The translations under genes and the position numbers were made by a program. Below, piece after piece: positions 14,165-19,630 of a DNA stretch of 25,592 nucleotides; positions within the stretch are counted from its first letter, which is position 1; each line of letters begins with the position of its first letter. The notes under the pieces are model-generated. The model made no database searches, was not told where the DNA came from, and worked only from the letters and a program-made list of their open reading frames with translations. The DNA comes from a virus. The stretch is taken from positions 1 through 25,592 of IMG/VR virus record IMGVR_UViG_3300025913_000101. The stretch is one strand, 5' to 3'.

Positions 14165-14820
14165 TTTGCCATCTCCGGTTCGCGCTGCTTCTTCTTCGCG
14201 TCCAGCGCCCGCATGGCCGCGTCAAACTGGTCAGCCGGGACTTCCTTGAGACTGGCAATCCCGAAGTAGGCACAGAACCTCGCAAGGTCCGCGCCGACCG
14301 CGTTGGCCTTGTCCTGAAGCGCGTGAAGCTGATCCTCGTTTACCTTGGCGTTGCTAGCGACTTCCGGCGTCGATCCGTCCGCGTCGTTGTCGCCCTCTGT
14401 CGGAATTGCGAACGTCATGAAGGCCGCGTATTTGTAGGCAGCGGACATGGCCTTGTTCGTCGCCTTGTCGCTGCTATCCATTGCCTCGCCAAAGGTGGCT
14501 GCGGTATGCGTGGTCCCGTCGAGAGCCGACACAAAGTCGAACTCCGCGTGGACCGTGACATAGAACAGCGCGCCGCCGTTCTTGCTCTGTCGCTCGATCA
14601 CTTCGCGCTGGACAACGCGGGGGATCACGACCAGCTTGTGAGCGGACAGCAACGGGGACAGTGCGGCGTAAACGTCGTCAATGCCTCGGAAGTTGTAACC
14701 CGAGCCCTGCGTGTTGCGACGGCTCTTGGCGATACCGACCTTGGCAAGCTCGCCCTGGATTTCCGCTATCGCCTGGTAGACGTGCGGTGTTCCAGATTTC
14801 ACTTTCGTTTCCGCGTTCAT
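14161..14820 (-). CDS. erf: Erf-family single-strand annealing protein
   Basis: 219 residues; ATG 14820 overlaps the previous stop (ATGA). Core: HVYQAIAEIQGELAKVGIAK, then YNFRGIDDVYAALSPLLSAH (the family's FRGIDDVY signature), VVIPRVVQREV, AATFGEAMDSSDKATNKAMS and AAYKYAAFMTFAIPTEG. Erf proteins form rings on ssDNA and anneal complementary strands, used for circularising or recombining phage DNA. Its partner is the exonuclease next door. Confidence 0.93.
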   Translation of the reverse strand: MNAETKVKSGTPHVYQAIAEIQGELAKVGIAKSRRNTQGSGYNFRGIDDVYAALSPLLSAHKLVVIPRVVQREVIERQSKNGGALFYVTVHAEFDFVSALDGTTHTAATFGEAMDSSDKATNKAMSAAYKYAAFMTFAIPTEGDNDADGSTPEVASNAKVNEDQLHALQDKANAVGADLARFCAYFGIASLKEVPADQFDAAMRALDAKKKQREPEMAK

Positions 14821-15035
14821 TGATTGTGTGTGGCGCATTTATTGGACGCGCCCCCTCCTGGGTTGGAATCCTTGATCTCGTTGAATTTCGCCATGTGCCG
14901 GTCGAAGGCATCGTAATCGCGTTGCTTGAGAGCAGCCGCAGCACGATCCCATTCGCCGCTCATCGCCGTGAATTTGGAGATTGCGAAACTAAGCTCGGGT
15001 GTCTGTGCGCTCTCTAGGAGAGATGTGCTGATCAT
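14817..15035 (-). CDS. Small hypothetical protein
   Basis: 72 residues between genes with ATGA overlaps at both ends. Helical N-terminus (SFAISKFTAMSGEWDRAAAA), then LKQRDYDAFDRHMAKFNEI and a polar tail with one Cys. Unknown function; its position directly ahead of erf suggests the recombination module. Confidence 0.6.
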   Translation of the reverse strand: MISTSLLESAQTPELSFAISKFTAMSGEWDRAAAALKQRDYDAFDRHMAKFNEIKDSNPGGGASNKCATHNQ

Positions 15036-15757
15036 GGCCGGTCACCTTGGGCGTCTGGCTTCGCCACCGCGCCACTCACGAGCGGAGCCTGTTCCACGTC
15101 TCCGCCCTTCGGGTGAGTGTCGGCTGACGCGACAAGCCCCTCTATCCAGCCATCACCGCAATACATGCACGTGAGGGTGTTCAGTGGCGCTTCCACCACC
15201 TTCTTCGTCTCTCGCTCCCTGATGAGTCCCAGGACCACGTAGGGGTCGCAGATGTTGAACTCTGGGCCGCTCCCATTTGCGCATCCGTTGCGACGGCAAC
15301 ATTCATCCATGGCAGCGCGTCCAGCCCTTGTATTCGGGTGTGAATCGCGGTTCCAATAACCGCCCCATTCAGTCGCACCGTCCCTAAGCATGTAGTGCCA
15401 CGGGTTGCCGCGAGGATGCTGGGCGACATGGCCTTGCCAATGGGTCGTCAGGCCGCTCCAAAGGATATTGCGGTGGTGGGGAAGGTGCACATAGTAAGCC
15501 ATCGGAGCGCCCGCCCCGTAGGCCATGAACGCTATGTCATATTGGCCATCGTCCGGCAGCCATTCCCCGTCCGCATACCGTAGGACAATTCCCCGGCGAT
15601 CTTTGTCGAGAAGCCGGAACTCGAACACTGGCCACAGATCAGCGATAGCGACACTCGCCTTTGGCCGAGACAACGTAGATTGGCGCGGTTCACGAGTGGC
15701 GCGGGCCGAAGGCATCGCCCGAATACCGTCCTCTAGGAGAGATGGGATGGCGTTCAT
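15032..15757 (-). CDS. Hypothetical protein with Trp-rich core and CxxC
   Basis: 241 residues from ATG 15757 (ATGA overlap with the gene before). The basic N-terminus contains EPRQSTLSRP, the peptide shared with the 7600-7689 microprotein. The middle has EFRLLDKDRRGIVLRYADGE then WLPDD and several Trp/His-rich stretches (YYVHLPHHRNILWSGLTTHW). The last third carries Cys pairs (DECCRRNGCANG; CMYCGDGW) that could bind zinc. Not a family I can name. It is the longest unknown gene in the leftward operon. Confidence 0.65.
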   Translation of the reverse strand: MNAIPSLLEDGIRAMPSARATREPRQSTLSRPKASVAIADLWPVFEFRLLDKDRRGIVLRYADGEWLPDDGQYDIAFMAYGAGAPMAYYVHLPHHRNILWSGLTTHWQGHVAQHPRGNPWHYMLRDGATEWGGYWNRDSHPNTRAGRAAMDECCRRNGCANGSGPEFNICDPYVVLGLIRERETKKVVEAPLNTLTCMYCGDGWIEGLVASADTHPKGGDVEQAPLVSGAVAKPDAQGDRP

Positions 15758-15945
15758 GCTGACCTCTCCGCGCGCTCGTCCATTTGCCGCAGAGCCTCGC
15801 GAAGGGCACTCATGGCGCACAGGTGAAGCGGCGCTCCAGACTGCCCGAGTTCCTCGCGAACGCCGCGAGCATCGGCGCATGTGACGTAAAGGCCATCAGG
15901 CTCACGAAAGACGTTGAATGTTGCGAGGTGTTTCCCAATGTTCAT
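15754..15945 (-). CDS. Small hypothetical protein
   Basis: 63 residues with ATGA overlaps to both neighbours. It reads as two beta strands (KHLATFNVFREPDGLYVTCA) followed by a helix (HLCAMSALREALRQMDERAE). Unknown function. Confidence 0.6.
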   Translation of the reverse strand: MNIGKHLATFNVFREPDGLYVTCADARGVREELGQSGAPLHLCAMSALREALRQMDERAERSA

Positions 15946-16223
15946 GCGGCTTTTCCCAGTCTGGCCCGCTCGGTCATCACGTAGCGAGCTGGTGGAATGT
16001 CCTCTTCAACGATCCCGACAGACGCGAGAGCGGCGGCACGAAGCATCTTCCCGCACTTGACGTTATCGCCAGCTTCAGAGGCGGCGGTGTATTCTGCCAG
16101 CCATTCGGCATCGGCCTTTCGCTCGGCTTCCGATTTCCACGGCAGTCCGAACTCTCGGGCTGCTCGATCAAGGAACTCGGATGGAGTGACGGAGCGCGAG
16201 TCTGCGGTGAGGAGGCGGGTCAT
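15942..16223 (-). CDS. Hypothetical protein
   Basis: 93 residues from ATG 16223, overlapping the previous stop by ATGA. Helical: SEFLDRAAREFGLPWKSEAE, RKADAEWLAEYTAASEAGD, KCGKMLRAAALASVGIVEED. Its first residues MTRLLTADSRS loosely resemble MTLHLVTDNTR of the neighbouring gene, hinting at a shared leader by duplication. Unknown function. Confidence 0.6.
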   Translation of the reverse strand: MTRLLTADSRSVTPSEFLDRAAREFGLPWKSEAERKADAEWLAEYTAASEAGDNVKCGKMLRAAALASVGIVEEDIPPARYVMTERARLGKAA

Positions 16224-16441
16224 GACACCCACCCCGCCAGCGCAATAACGCCAATCACATACAGTGCTGTTGCAGCACCAGCGATGAAGAACAGACCATC
16301 ACGACCGATTGCCAGATGAACAGCGGGACGAGGATTGGGATTTGCTCTGACACGAGCCTCAAGCTCATCGCTCAGCCTACGCCATTCGTCCTCGGGTGTG
16401 CCGATGGTGCGGGTGTTGTCTGTGACGAGATGGAGGGTCAT
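16220..16441 (-). CDS. Small C-tail-anchored membrane protein
   Basis: 73 residues, ATGA-coupled both ways. The N-terminal half is soluble and charged (EDEWRRLSDELEARVRANPN). Residues 51-71 (LFFIAGAATALYVIGVIALAG) form a single transmembrane helix at the extreme C-terminus. A truncated copy of its first codons occurs at 16753-16794. Confidence 0.65.
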   Translation of the reverse strand: MTLHLVTDNTRTIGTPEDEWRRLSDELEARVRANPNPRPAVHLAIGRDGLFFIAGAATALYVIGVIALAGWVS

Positions 16442-16728
16442 GCTGACACCTGATCAGCAAACACTGGGAACGCGCCCGGATCACTCGCCGCGCAAGGGTG
16501 GTAGCTGCCGGTTCCGTCGAGATCGCGGAGGTGCGCTACGGGTTCCTGCGCATCGAGAATGCGGCGAATATCTGAAAGGCGCATTTCGCCGAACTTGAAG
16601 CCCAAGCTCCCGTCCTCATTGACGGAGCGTATTTCAGCTTTGCCAAACGGCTTAATCTCAACGACCCGCCAGCGATGCGCCACACTTCCGGGCCACTCGT
16701 CGCCGACTTTGATTTTCCGCTGAGCCAT
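16438..16728 (-). CDS. Hypothetical protein behind a hairpin leader
   Basis: 96 residues. ATG 16728 is chosen over the in-frame GTG 16743 because GGAGG lies 8 bases before it. Sequence: a basic beta-rich N-terminus (AQRKIKVGDEWPGSVAHRWR, VVEIKPFGKAEIRSVNEDGS) and EMRLSDIRRILD. This looks like a small SH3/OB-like barrel. The leader contains the ACGC-ACAA-GCGT hairpin shared with the gene at 17480. Confidence 0.65.
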   Translation of the reverse strand: MAQRKIKVGDEWPGSVAHRWRVVEIKPFGKAEIRSVNEDGSLGFKFGEMRLSDIRRILDAQEPVAHLRDLDGTGSYHPCAASDPGAFPVFADQVSA

Positions 16729-16735
16729 CTTCTCA

Positions 16736-16754
16736 TCCTCCACGCTTGTGCGTT
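16736..16754 (-). repeat. Leader hairpin repeat, copy 1
   Basis: The 19 bases TCCTCCACGCTTGTGCGTT (+ strand) recur exactly at 17488-17506. In the leftward transcript they give hairpin ACGC-ACAA-GCGT (16742-16753) followed at once by GGAGGA, the ribosome site of the gene starting at 16728 (13 bases from hairpin to ATG). Confidence 0.75.
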
Positions 16755-16794
16755 AATTGTTGGGGGTGCGGTCTGTGACGAGACGGAGGGTCAT
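16753..16794 (-). pseudogene. Truncated duplicate of the N-terminus of the 16441 gene
   Basis: ATG 16794 overlaps the previous stop (ATGA) and encodes MTLRLVTDRTPNN then stop. The complete gene at 16441 begins MTLHLVTDNTRTI with near-identical DNA (ATGACCCTCC, then CTCGTCACAGAC). It is either a remnant of a duplicated leader and gene or a leader peptide. Confidence 0.45.
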
Positions 16795-17480
16795 GCGATC
16801 CTCCCGTAATCAGCGGTAAGCACCGGGATTGCTTCCGGATCGGCAAAACCGAACATGGGAAGGAAGAAGAACGGCTGTTCGCGTCCGCGCAGGAGGCGAG
16901 CGCCTTGAATTTCAGCAGCGGCCCAAGCAGCGTCCCTAGCAGCGTCCCTAGCAGCAGCCCTAGCAGCGGCCCAAGCAGCGTCCCAAGCAGCGTCCCTATC
17001 AGCGTCCCAAGCAGCGGCCCTAGCAGCGTCCCAAGCATCGTCCCTAGCAGCGTCCCAAGCAGCGGCCCTAGCAGCGGCCCTAGCAGCGGCCACTTTTTCC
17101 CAGTCCTTCGCCTTCATGCCGTCGAGATGAGACCAGAAAGCAAGAACGGTTTGGGCCTGATCCCCCAGCACCTTTTCGGGGCGCGTAAGGACAATCGACG
17201 GCGCTCCGTCTGCCTTGTCGTTTACCGAGCGCAGGAGGATTGCGTGTGCCACGCTGATGTTCAGCAGTTTGGCGGTCGCCAGATCGGCCTTGCGCTGTTC
17301 AGCGCTTTGCAGCTTCTTTGGAGTCCATCCGCCGATCAGGTGGAGCACCTGACCCTGCGCACACATGCATCCGATGTTGGTTGGGTCGGCCTCGTAAGCC
17401 TCGAAGTCGATCAGCGAGCCTTTGTATGGCTTGCCTTCGTTCGAGTCCCACCGGGCAATGATTTCAGCGACACTCGCCAT
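16791..17480 (-). CDS. First gene of the leftward operon; Ala/Trp/Asp tetrapeptide-repeat protein
   Basis: 229 residues from ATG 17480, with GGAGGA about 8-13 bases upstream. Residues 1-125 are an ordinary globular domain (CMCAQGQVLHLIGGW; QRKADLATAKLLNISVAHAI; PEKVLGDQAQTVLAFWSHLD). Residues about 130-190 are about fifteen tetrapeptides of the type A-W-D-A / A-R-A-A, coded by 12-bp DNA repeats. These would form a long amphipathic helix with Trp or Arg every four residues. The C-terminal 35 residues are globular again (LLRGREQPFFFLPMFGFADP). As the first product from the PL-like promoter it holds the place of lambda N, but no resemblance to N is seen. Unknown function. Confidence 0.8.
   Translation of the reverse strand: MASVAEIIARWDSNEGKPYKGSLIDFEAYEADPTNIGCMCAQGQVLHLIGGWTPKKLQSAEQRKADLATAKLLNISVAHAILLRSVNDKADGAPSIVLTRPEKVLGDQAQTVLAFWSHLDGMKAKDWEKVAAARAAARAAAWDAARDDAWDAARAAAWDADRDAAWDAAWAAARAAARDAARDAAWAAAEIQGARLLRGREQPFFFLPMFGFADPEAIPVLTADYGRIA
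16914..17093. repeat. Fifteen tandem 12-bp repeats
   Basis: Units are variants of AGCAGCGTCCCT / AGCAGCGGCCCA on the + strand; most differ by one to three bases at fixed positions 2, 8 and 12, and the last unit is degenerate. They encode the tetrapeptide repeat on the - strand. The length multiple of 3 keeps two other frames open too, producing spurious readings (SVPSSGPSS on +, LLGTLLGP on -). Copy number is likely to vary by slippage. Confidence 0.9.
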
Positions 17481-17487
17481 TCTCTCT

Positions 17488-17506
17488 TCCTCCACGCTTG
17501 TGCGTT
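17488..17506 (-). repeat. Leader hairpin repeat, copy 2
   Basis: Exact 19-base copy of 16736-16754; hairpin at 17494-17505 in the 5' leader of the 17480 gene, 13 bases before its ATG and directly before its ribosome site. Confidence 0.75.
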
Positions 17507-17514
17507 GAGGAGAG

Positions 17515-17543
17515 TATGTGCCTTATAGGAACATCGGTGTCAA
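17515..17543 (-). promoter_or_regulatory. PL-like promoter with operator OL1
   Basis: On the - strand: TTGACA (17543-17538), 17-bp spacer, CACATA (17520-17515). An operator-like quasi-palindrome TGTTCC-N5-GGCACA (17533-17517) covers the spacer end and the -10. The rightward promoter at 18323 shares the blocks CGATGTTCC and AGGCACAT at the same offset. It drives the operon from 17480 to 7230. Confidence 0.7.
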
Positions 17544-17551
17544 CAACTTTC

Positions 17552-17568
17552 TGTTCCTGTGTGTCACA
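17552..17568. promoter_or_regulatory. Second operator-like site OL2
   Basis: TGTTCC-TGTGT-GTCACA, matching the OL1/OR1 pattern except for one base in the right arm. It lies 35 bp centre to centre from OL1, upstream of the PL -35, between the promoter and the end of the exported-protein gene. Confidence 0.5.
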
Positions 17569-17604
17569 TTCTTGCGCGAGGGATGGAGAATCGAGGGTGA
17601 AGGA

Positions 17605-17943
17605 TCAGTGTTTAGATGCGGCTCTCAGCCTCAGAACGGCCTCTAGCGCCCAATCGTGCGCAATGCGCTGCATATTGTTGTAGAACAATGTTGGGGAATA
17701 GGTCGGCTGTAAGACCCCCTGCTCGGCAAATCTCCAATCATTGAACTGAGGGGCGCACGAACTCAGGACGCCGGTCGCGATTGTCGAAGCGTCCGAAACG
17801 TGATCGTCGAGCACGGAAGCCTGCCCGAAGAAACACTTCATCATCTCGACCTGTGCGGCCTGTAGAGCCTTTTGAGAATCCGCTTCATTTTGAGCGTGAG
17901 CGGACGCTGGCAGGATTAAAGCTAGTGCCAGCAGCCTTCGCAT
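17605..17943 (-). CDS. Exported protein co-transcribed with the repressor
   Basis: 112 residues from ATG 17943; longer open frame upstream belongs to the repressor region. Residues 1-18 (MRRLLALALILPASAHAQ) are a signal peptide with an AHA cleavage site. The mature 94 residues have two Cys (CFFGQ and SSCAP), which could pair in the periplasm, and helical ends. TAA of the repressor is one base before this ATG, so both should be made together in the lysogen. That placement suits a lysogenic-conversion or superinfection-exclusion factor, but no homologue is recognised. Confidence 0.75.
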   Translation of the reverse strand: MRRLLALALILPASAHAQNEADSQKALQAAQVEMMKCFFGQASVLDDHVSDASTIATGVLSSCAPQFNDWRFAEQGVLQPTYSPTLFYNNMQRIAHDWALEAVLRLRAASKH

Positions 17944-17944
17944 A

Positions 17945-18265
17945 TTATCCCTCAGTGCCGGTGCGATCCCGAAGCAGCGCTTCAGCCACGCGCTCGATCT
18001 GCCGACGCTCACCTGGTTTGGCCCGATCCCACAGGGACCATATTGCAGTCGGTTCCGAAGGATCACGGATCAGCAAATCTACCGGCTCGCATCGGTAAAT
18101 CTCGGCGAGCCGTTCAAGCAGTTCCTGATTGTAAGGCTGTATGCCGCGCTCCACCTTCGACAGATAGCCGTGCGTAACGTGCAGTTCCTCAGCGACCTGC
18201 ACAAGCGTCTTGTTGCGGTGCTGCCGCCACTGCCGCAGGAACGTTGGGCGCAATTTGCCTGACAT
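17945..18265 (-). CDS. XRE-family phage repressor (CI position)
   Basis: 106 residues from ATG 18265. HTH_3 domain at about 8-62: FLRQWRQHRNKTLVQVAEEL, HVTHGYLSKVERGIQPYNQE, LLERLAEIYRCEPVDLL. The C-terminal 40 residues are helical (KPGERRQIERVAEALLRD). There is no LexA/CI-type S24 peptidase domain, so RecA-stimulated self-cleavage is not expected, and induction must work another way, such as an antirepressor. It lies between two like promoters, leftward at 17.54 kb and rightward at 18.34 kb, as CI does in lambda. Confidence 0.85.
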   Translation of the reverse strand: MSGKLRPTFLRQWRQHRNKTLVQVAEELHVTHGYLSKVERGIQPYNQELLERLAEIYRCEPVDLLIRDPSEPTAIWSLWDRAKPGERRQIERVAEALLRDRTGTEG

Positions 18266-18292
18266 GCACAAAGTATCGCCCAATCCGATACT
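18254..18292. promoter_or_regulatory. Candidate autoregulatory operators at the repressor start
   Basis: A perfect dyad AGTATCG-N7-CGATACT (18272-18292) lies just upstream of the repressor ATG. A weaker match to the OR/OL pattern (TTTGCC-TGACA-TGCACA, 18254-18270; 10 of 12 arm bases on the reverse strand) covers the start codon. One may serve Cro-like repression or autoregulation of the repressor. Confidence 0.45.
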
Positions 18293-18322
18293 AAGGCGGA
18301 TAGCTCCTCTGGAAAATTTCGC

Positions 18323-18352
18323 TTGACGAACGATGTTCCAGTGAGGCACATT
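18323..18352 (+). promoter_or_regulatory. PR-like promoter with operator OR1
   Basis: TTGACG (18323-18328), 18-bp spacer, CACATT (18347-18352). Operator-like TGTTCC-AGTGA-GGCACA occupies 18334-18350, overlapping the spacer and -10 exactly as at the leftward promoter. Transcription would start near the ATG at 18360, leaving a very short or no leader for the Cro-like gene. Confidence 0.7.
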
Positions 18353-18359
18353 GCTACTC

Positions 18360-18569
18360 ATGCGGCTATCGGAATTCATGTCGGAACATGACCTCAAGGA
18401 TGAGGACATGGCCCAGCGGCTAGGTTGTGACCGGAGCTACGTTCTGAAGCTCCGCAACGGGGTGGCAAAGCCATCCGCAACCATGATGGGAACGATTGCC
18501 GAGAAGACTGGCGGATCGGTTCAACCGAACGACTGGTTTGAAAATCTCCCTGAAGCAGACGCGGCTTAA
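18360..18569 (+). CDS. Cro-like HTH protein
   Basis: 69 residues. ATG 18360 is used; TTG 18351 and a second ATG at 18378 (MSEHDL) are alternatives, and no strong ribosome site distinguishes them. The HTH spans about 7-56: FMSEHDLKDEDMAQRLGCDR, SYVLKLRNGVAKPSATMMGT, IAEKTGG. It diverges from the repressor and is first after the PR-like promoter, so a Cro-type antagonist that commits to lytic growth is the natural reading. Confidence 0.8.
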   Translation: MRLSEFMSEHDLKDEDMAQRLGCDRSYVLKLRNGVAKPSATMMGTIAEKTGGSVQPNDWFENLPEADAA

Positions 18570-18769
18570 TGCTCCAGCGTCCTGACCTCGCAAGCGCCTC
18601 CGCGCCATTCTCTGGCGAGCTTTCCCGCTCTGGCAAAGCTTTCGAGGAAGTCGTGCATGGTCGCGACGAACACATAATGCCGCGCCCCGGTTCTGACTGT
18701 CGCCCTGACAAGTGGACCGAAAAGTTCAAGATCAATCGGTCCTTCGATGAACACAACATCGCCGTCCAT
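18566..18769 (-). CDS. Small hypothetical protein on the reverse strand
   Basis: 67 residues from ATG 18769 with GGAG about 10 bases upstream. The sequence is well-formed alpha/beta protein (DGDVVFIEGPIDLELFGPLV; TGARHYVFVATMHDFLESF), unlike the Arg/Ser-rich + strand reading of the same bases. It runs against the rightward early operon and its stop overlaps the Cro-like stop. This could be an inserted single-gene unit (moron). Unknown function. Confidence 0.5.
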   Translation of the reverse strand: MDGDVVFIEGPIDLELFGPLVRATVRTGARHYVFVATMHDFLESFARAGKLAREWRGGACEVRTLEH

Positions 18770-18798
18770 TGGTCCACTCCACGCACGACTCGGCGAGC

Positions 18799-18817
18799 AA
18801 GTGAAACCCCTTCACTT
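18799..18817. promoter_or_regulatory. Dyad between divergent small genes
   Basis: AAGTGAA-ACCCC-TTCACTT, perfect 7-base arms with a 5-base centre, located in the non-coding gap 18770-18841 between the reverse gene at 18769 and the + gene at 18842. The form suits a regulator site; no convincing -35/-10 pair was found. Confidence 0.4.
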
Positions 18818-18841
18818 TCGTTAATCAAGGCGTTGACCCCT

Positions 18842-18976
18842 GTGGTTAACACCTACCGCAAGCTTCTCAAATGGCAGCTTGTCGGACTCTGCTTCTGGGC
18901 TGGCGGTTGCATATTCGAGGCGGTGCTTTTGTCGGTTCCCAAGCTGGTTCCGATACTGGTTGCACGATTTCTTTGA
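18842..18976 (+). CDS. 44-residue membrane microprotein ending PILVARFL
   Basis: Likely GTG start at 18842; a TTG at 18833 is also possible. MVNTYRKLLKWQLVGLCFWA continues into a hydrophobic stretch (GGCIFEAVLLSV) and ends PKLVPILVARFL. The last eight residues equal those of the 19262-19429 product. The final codons differ in DNA yet are synonymous (CGA/AGG, TTT/TTC, CTT/TTG), which argues that the frame is translated. Confidence 0.45.
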   Translation: MVNTYRKLLKWQLVGLCFWAGGCIFEAVLLSVPKLVPILVARFL

Positions 18977-18988
18977 AGGAGAATGATG

Positions 18989-19258
18989 ATGAACGCGACT
19001 GCCCAAATTGCCGCACAGGCTGTCCAACAAGCTGTCAGGCCGCAGCCCGAACTTGGGCGATTGAAAGCCGCTGCCGAGCGCGTTTCTGTCGCATCGTGGA
19101 AGGTTCAGACATTCCTCGACAACTTCCACGGCCAATCGCCGGAGACCGCCCAAGCCACCGACCCGTCGCAGGATTGCTACCGTAACGACCTCGACTCGCT
19201 TTTCGACGCAATCGGCACGCTCGAAGCGCGCGTCGAAACCCTCGCGCACATCGGCTGA
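18989..19258 (+). CDS. Hypothetical early protein
   Basis: 89 residues. Of three consecutive ATGs (18983, 18986, 18989) the third has the best spacing (7) from AAGGAG. It is helical: TAQIAAQAVQQAVRPQPELG, RLKAAAERVSVASWKVQTFL, then DNFHG, and DLDSLFDAIGTLEARVETLA. This FHG linker plus a C-terminal helix is a layout I have seen in other alphaproteobacterial phage early proteins. Unknown function. Confidence 0.7.
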   Translation: MNATAQIAAQAVQQAVRPQPELGRLKAAAERVSVASWKVQTFLDNFHGQSPETAQATDPSQDCYRNDLDSLFDAIGTLEARVETLAHIG

Positions 19259-19261
19259 AAC

Positions 19262-19429
19262 ATGGCAGCGCTGGAGCTCCAAACCAACGACAGTGGCGGC
19301 GTTGAAAATGGCCGCTCTGCTCTCATGAGTAAACGCTGCTCCGGCGCGCGGGTTGCAGATCCCGTCATGTGCGCAGCGAAGAGCGGCAACGCCACACCCC
19401 ATCCGATACTGGTTGCAAGGTTCTTGTAG
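19262..19429 (+). CDS. 55-residue microprotein, Ash/Icd-like region
   Basis: The frame fills the gap exactly: 3 bases after the previous stop, and its TAG directly abuts the next ATG. It begins MAALELQTNDSGGVENGRSA and ends HPILVARFL, sharing its last eight residues with the microprotein at 18842 through synonymous codons. The complementary strand of the same bases reads CNPRAGAAFTHESRAAIF and on, a phrase I associate with phage Ash/Icd-like proteins, so this stretch may be conserved in both strands or as RNA. No ribosome site is obvious. Confidence 0.45.
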   Translation: MAALELQTNDSGGVENGRSALMSKRCSGARVADPVMCAAKSGNATPHPILVARFL

Positions 19430-19630
19430 ATGAGCGGCGGGGGAACCAAGCGAGCGGTTCAGTGGGGCGCGATGGTGTTCAGCCTCTGGCAGTTGCTGGT
19501 TTATCTCAGCGTAAGCTTCGTAATGTGGGACTTCGACGCCGGGGATTGGCCCATAGAAGCGCGCATGATTGCGGCGTTCCTTGGGATGGCTGGCCTGTTT
19601 CTCGCGGCTGCGTTCGCGGAGACCGCATAA
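19430..19630 (+). CDS. Two-helix membrane protein
   Basis: 66 residues, ATG directly after the preceding TAG. Hydrophobic helices at about 12-32 (WGAMVFSLWQLLVYLSVSFV) and 45-63 (MIAAFLGMAGLFLAAAFAE), separated by DFDAGDWPIEAR. Its own TAA abuts the next ATG. Unknown function. Confidence 0.65.
   Translation: MSGGGTKRAVQWGAMVFSLWQLLVYLSVSFVMWDFDAGDWPIEARMIAAFLGMAGLFLAAAFAETA

Noticed and set aside
16733-17038. Reverse frame of LGTLLGPLL repeats and forward frame of SVPSSGPSS repeats
   Set aside because: Both are by-products of the 12-bp tandem repeat, which keeps several frames open; only the A-W-D-A frame joins two globular domains.
18950-19410. Repeated CCGATACT(GGTTGCA) read as extra repressor operators
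   Set aside because: The repeat is in frame in two genes and is continued by synonymous codons, so coding explains it better than operator function.
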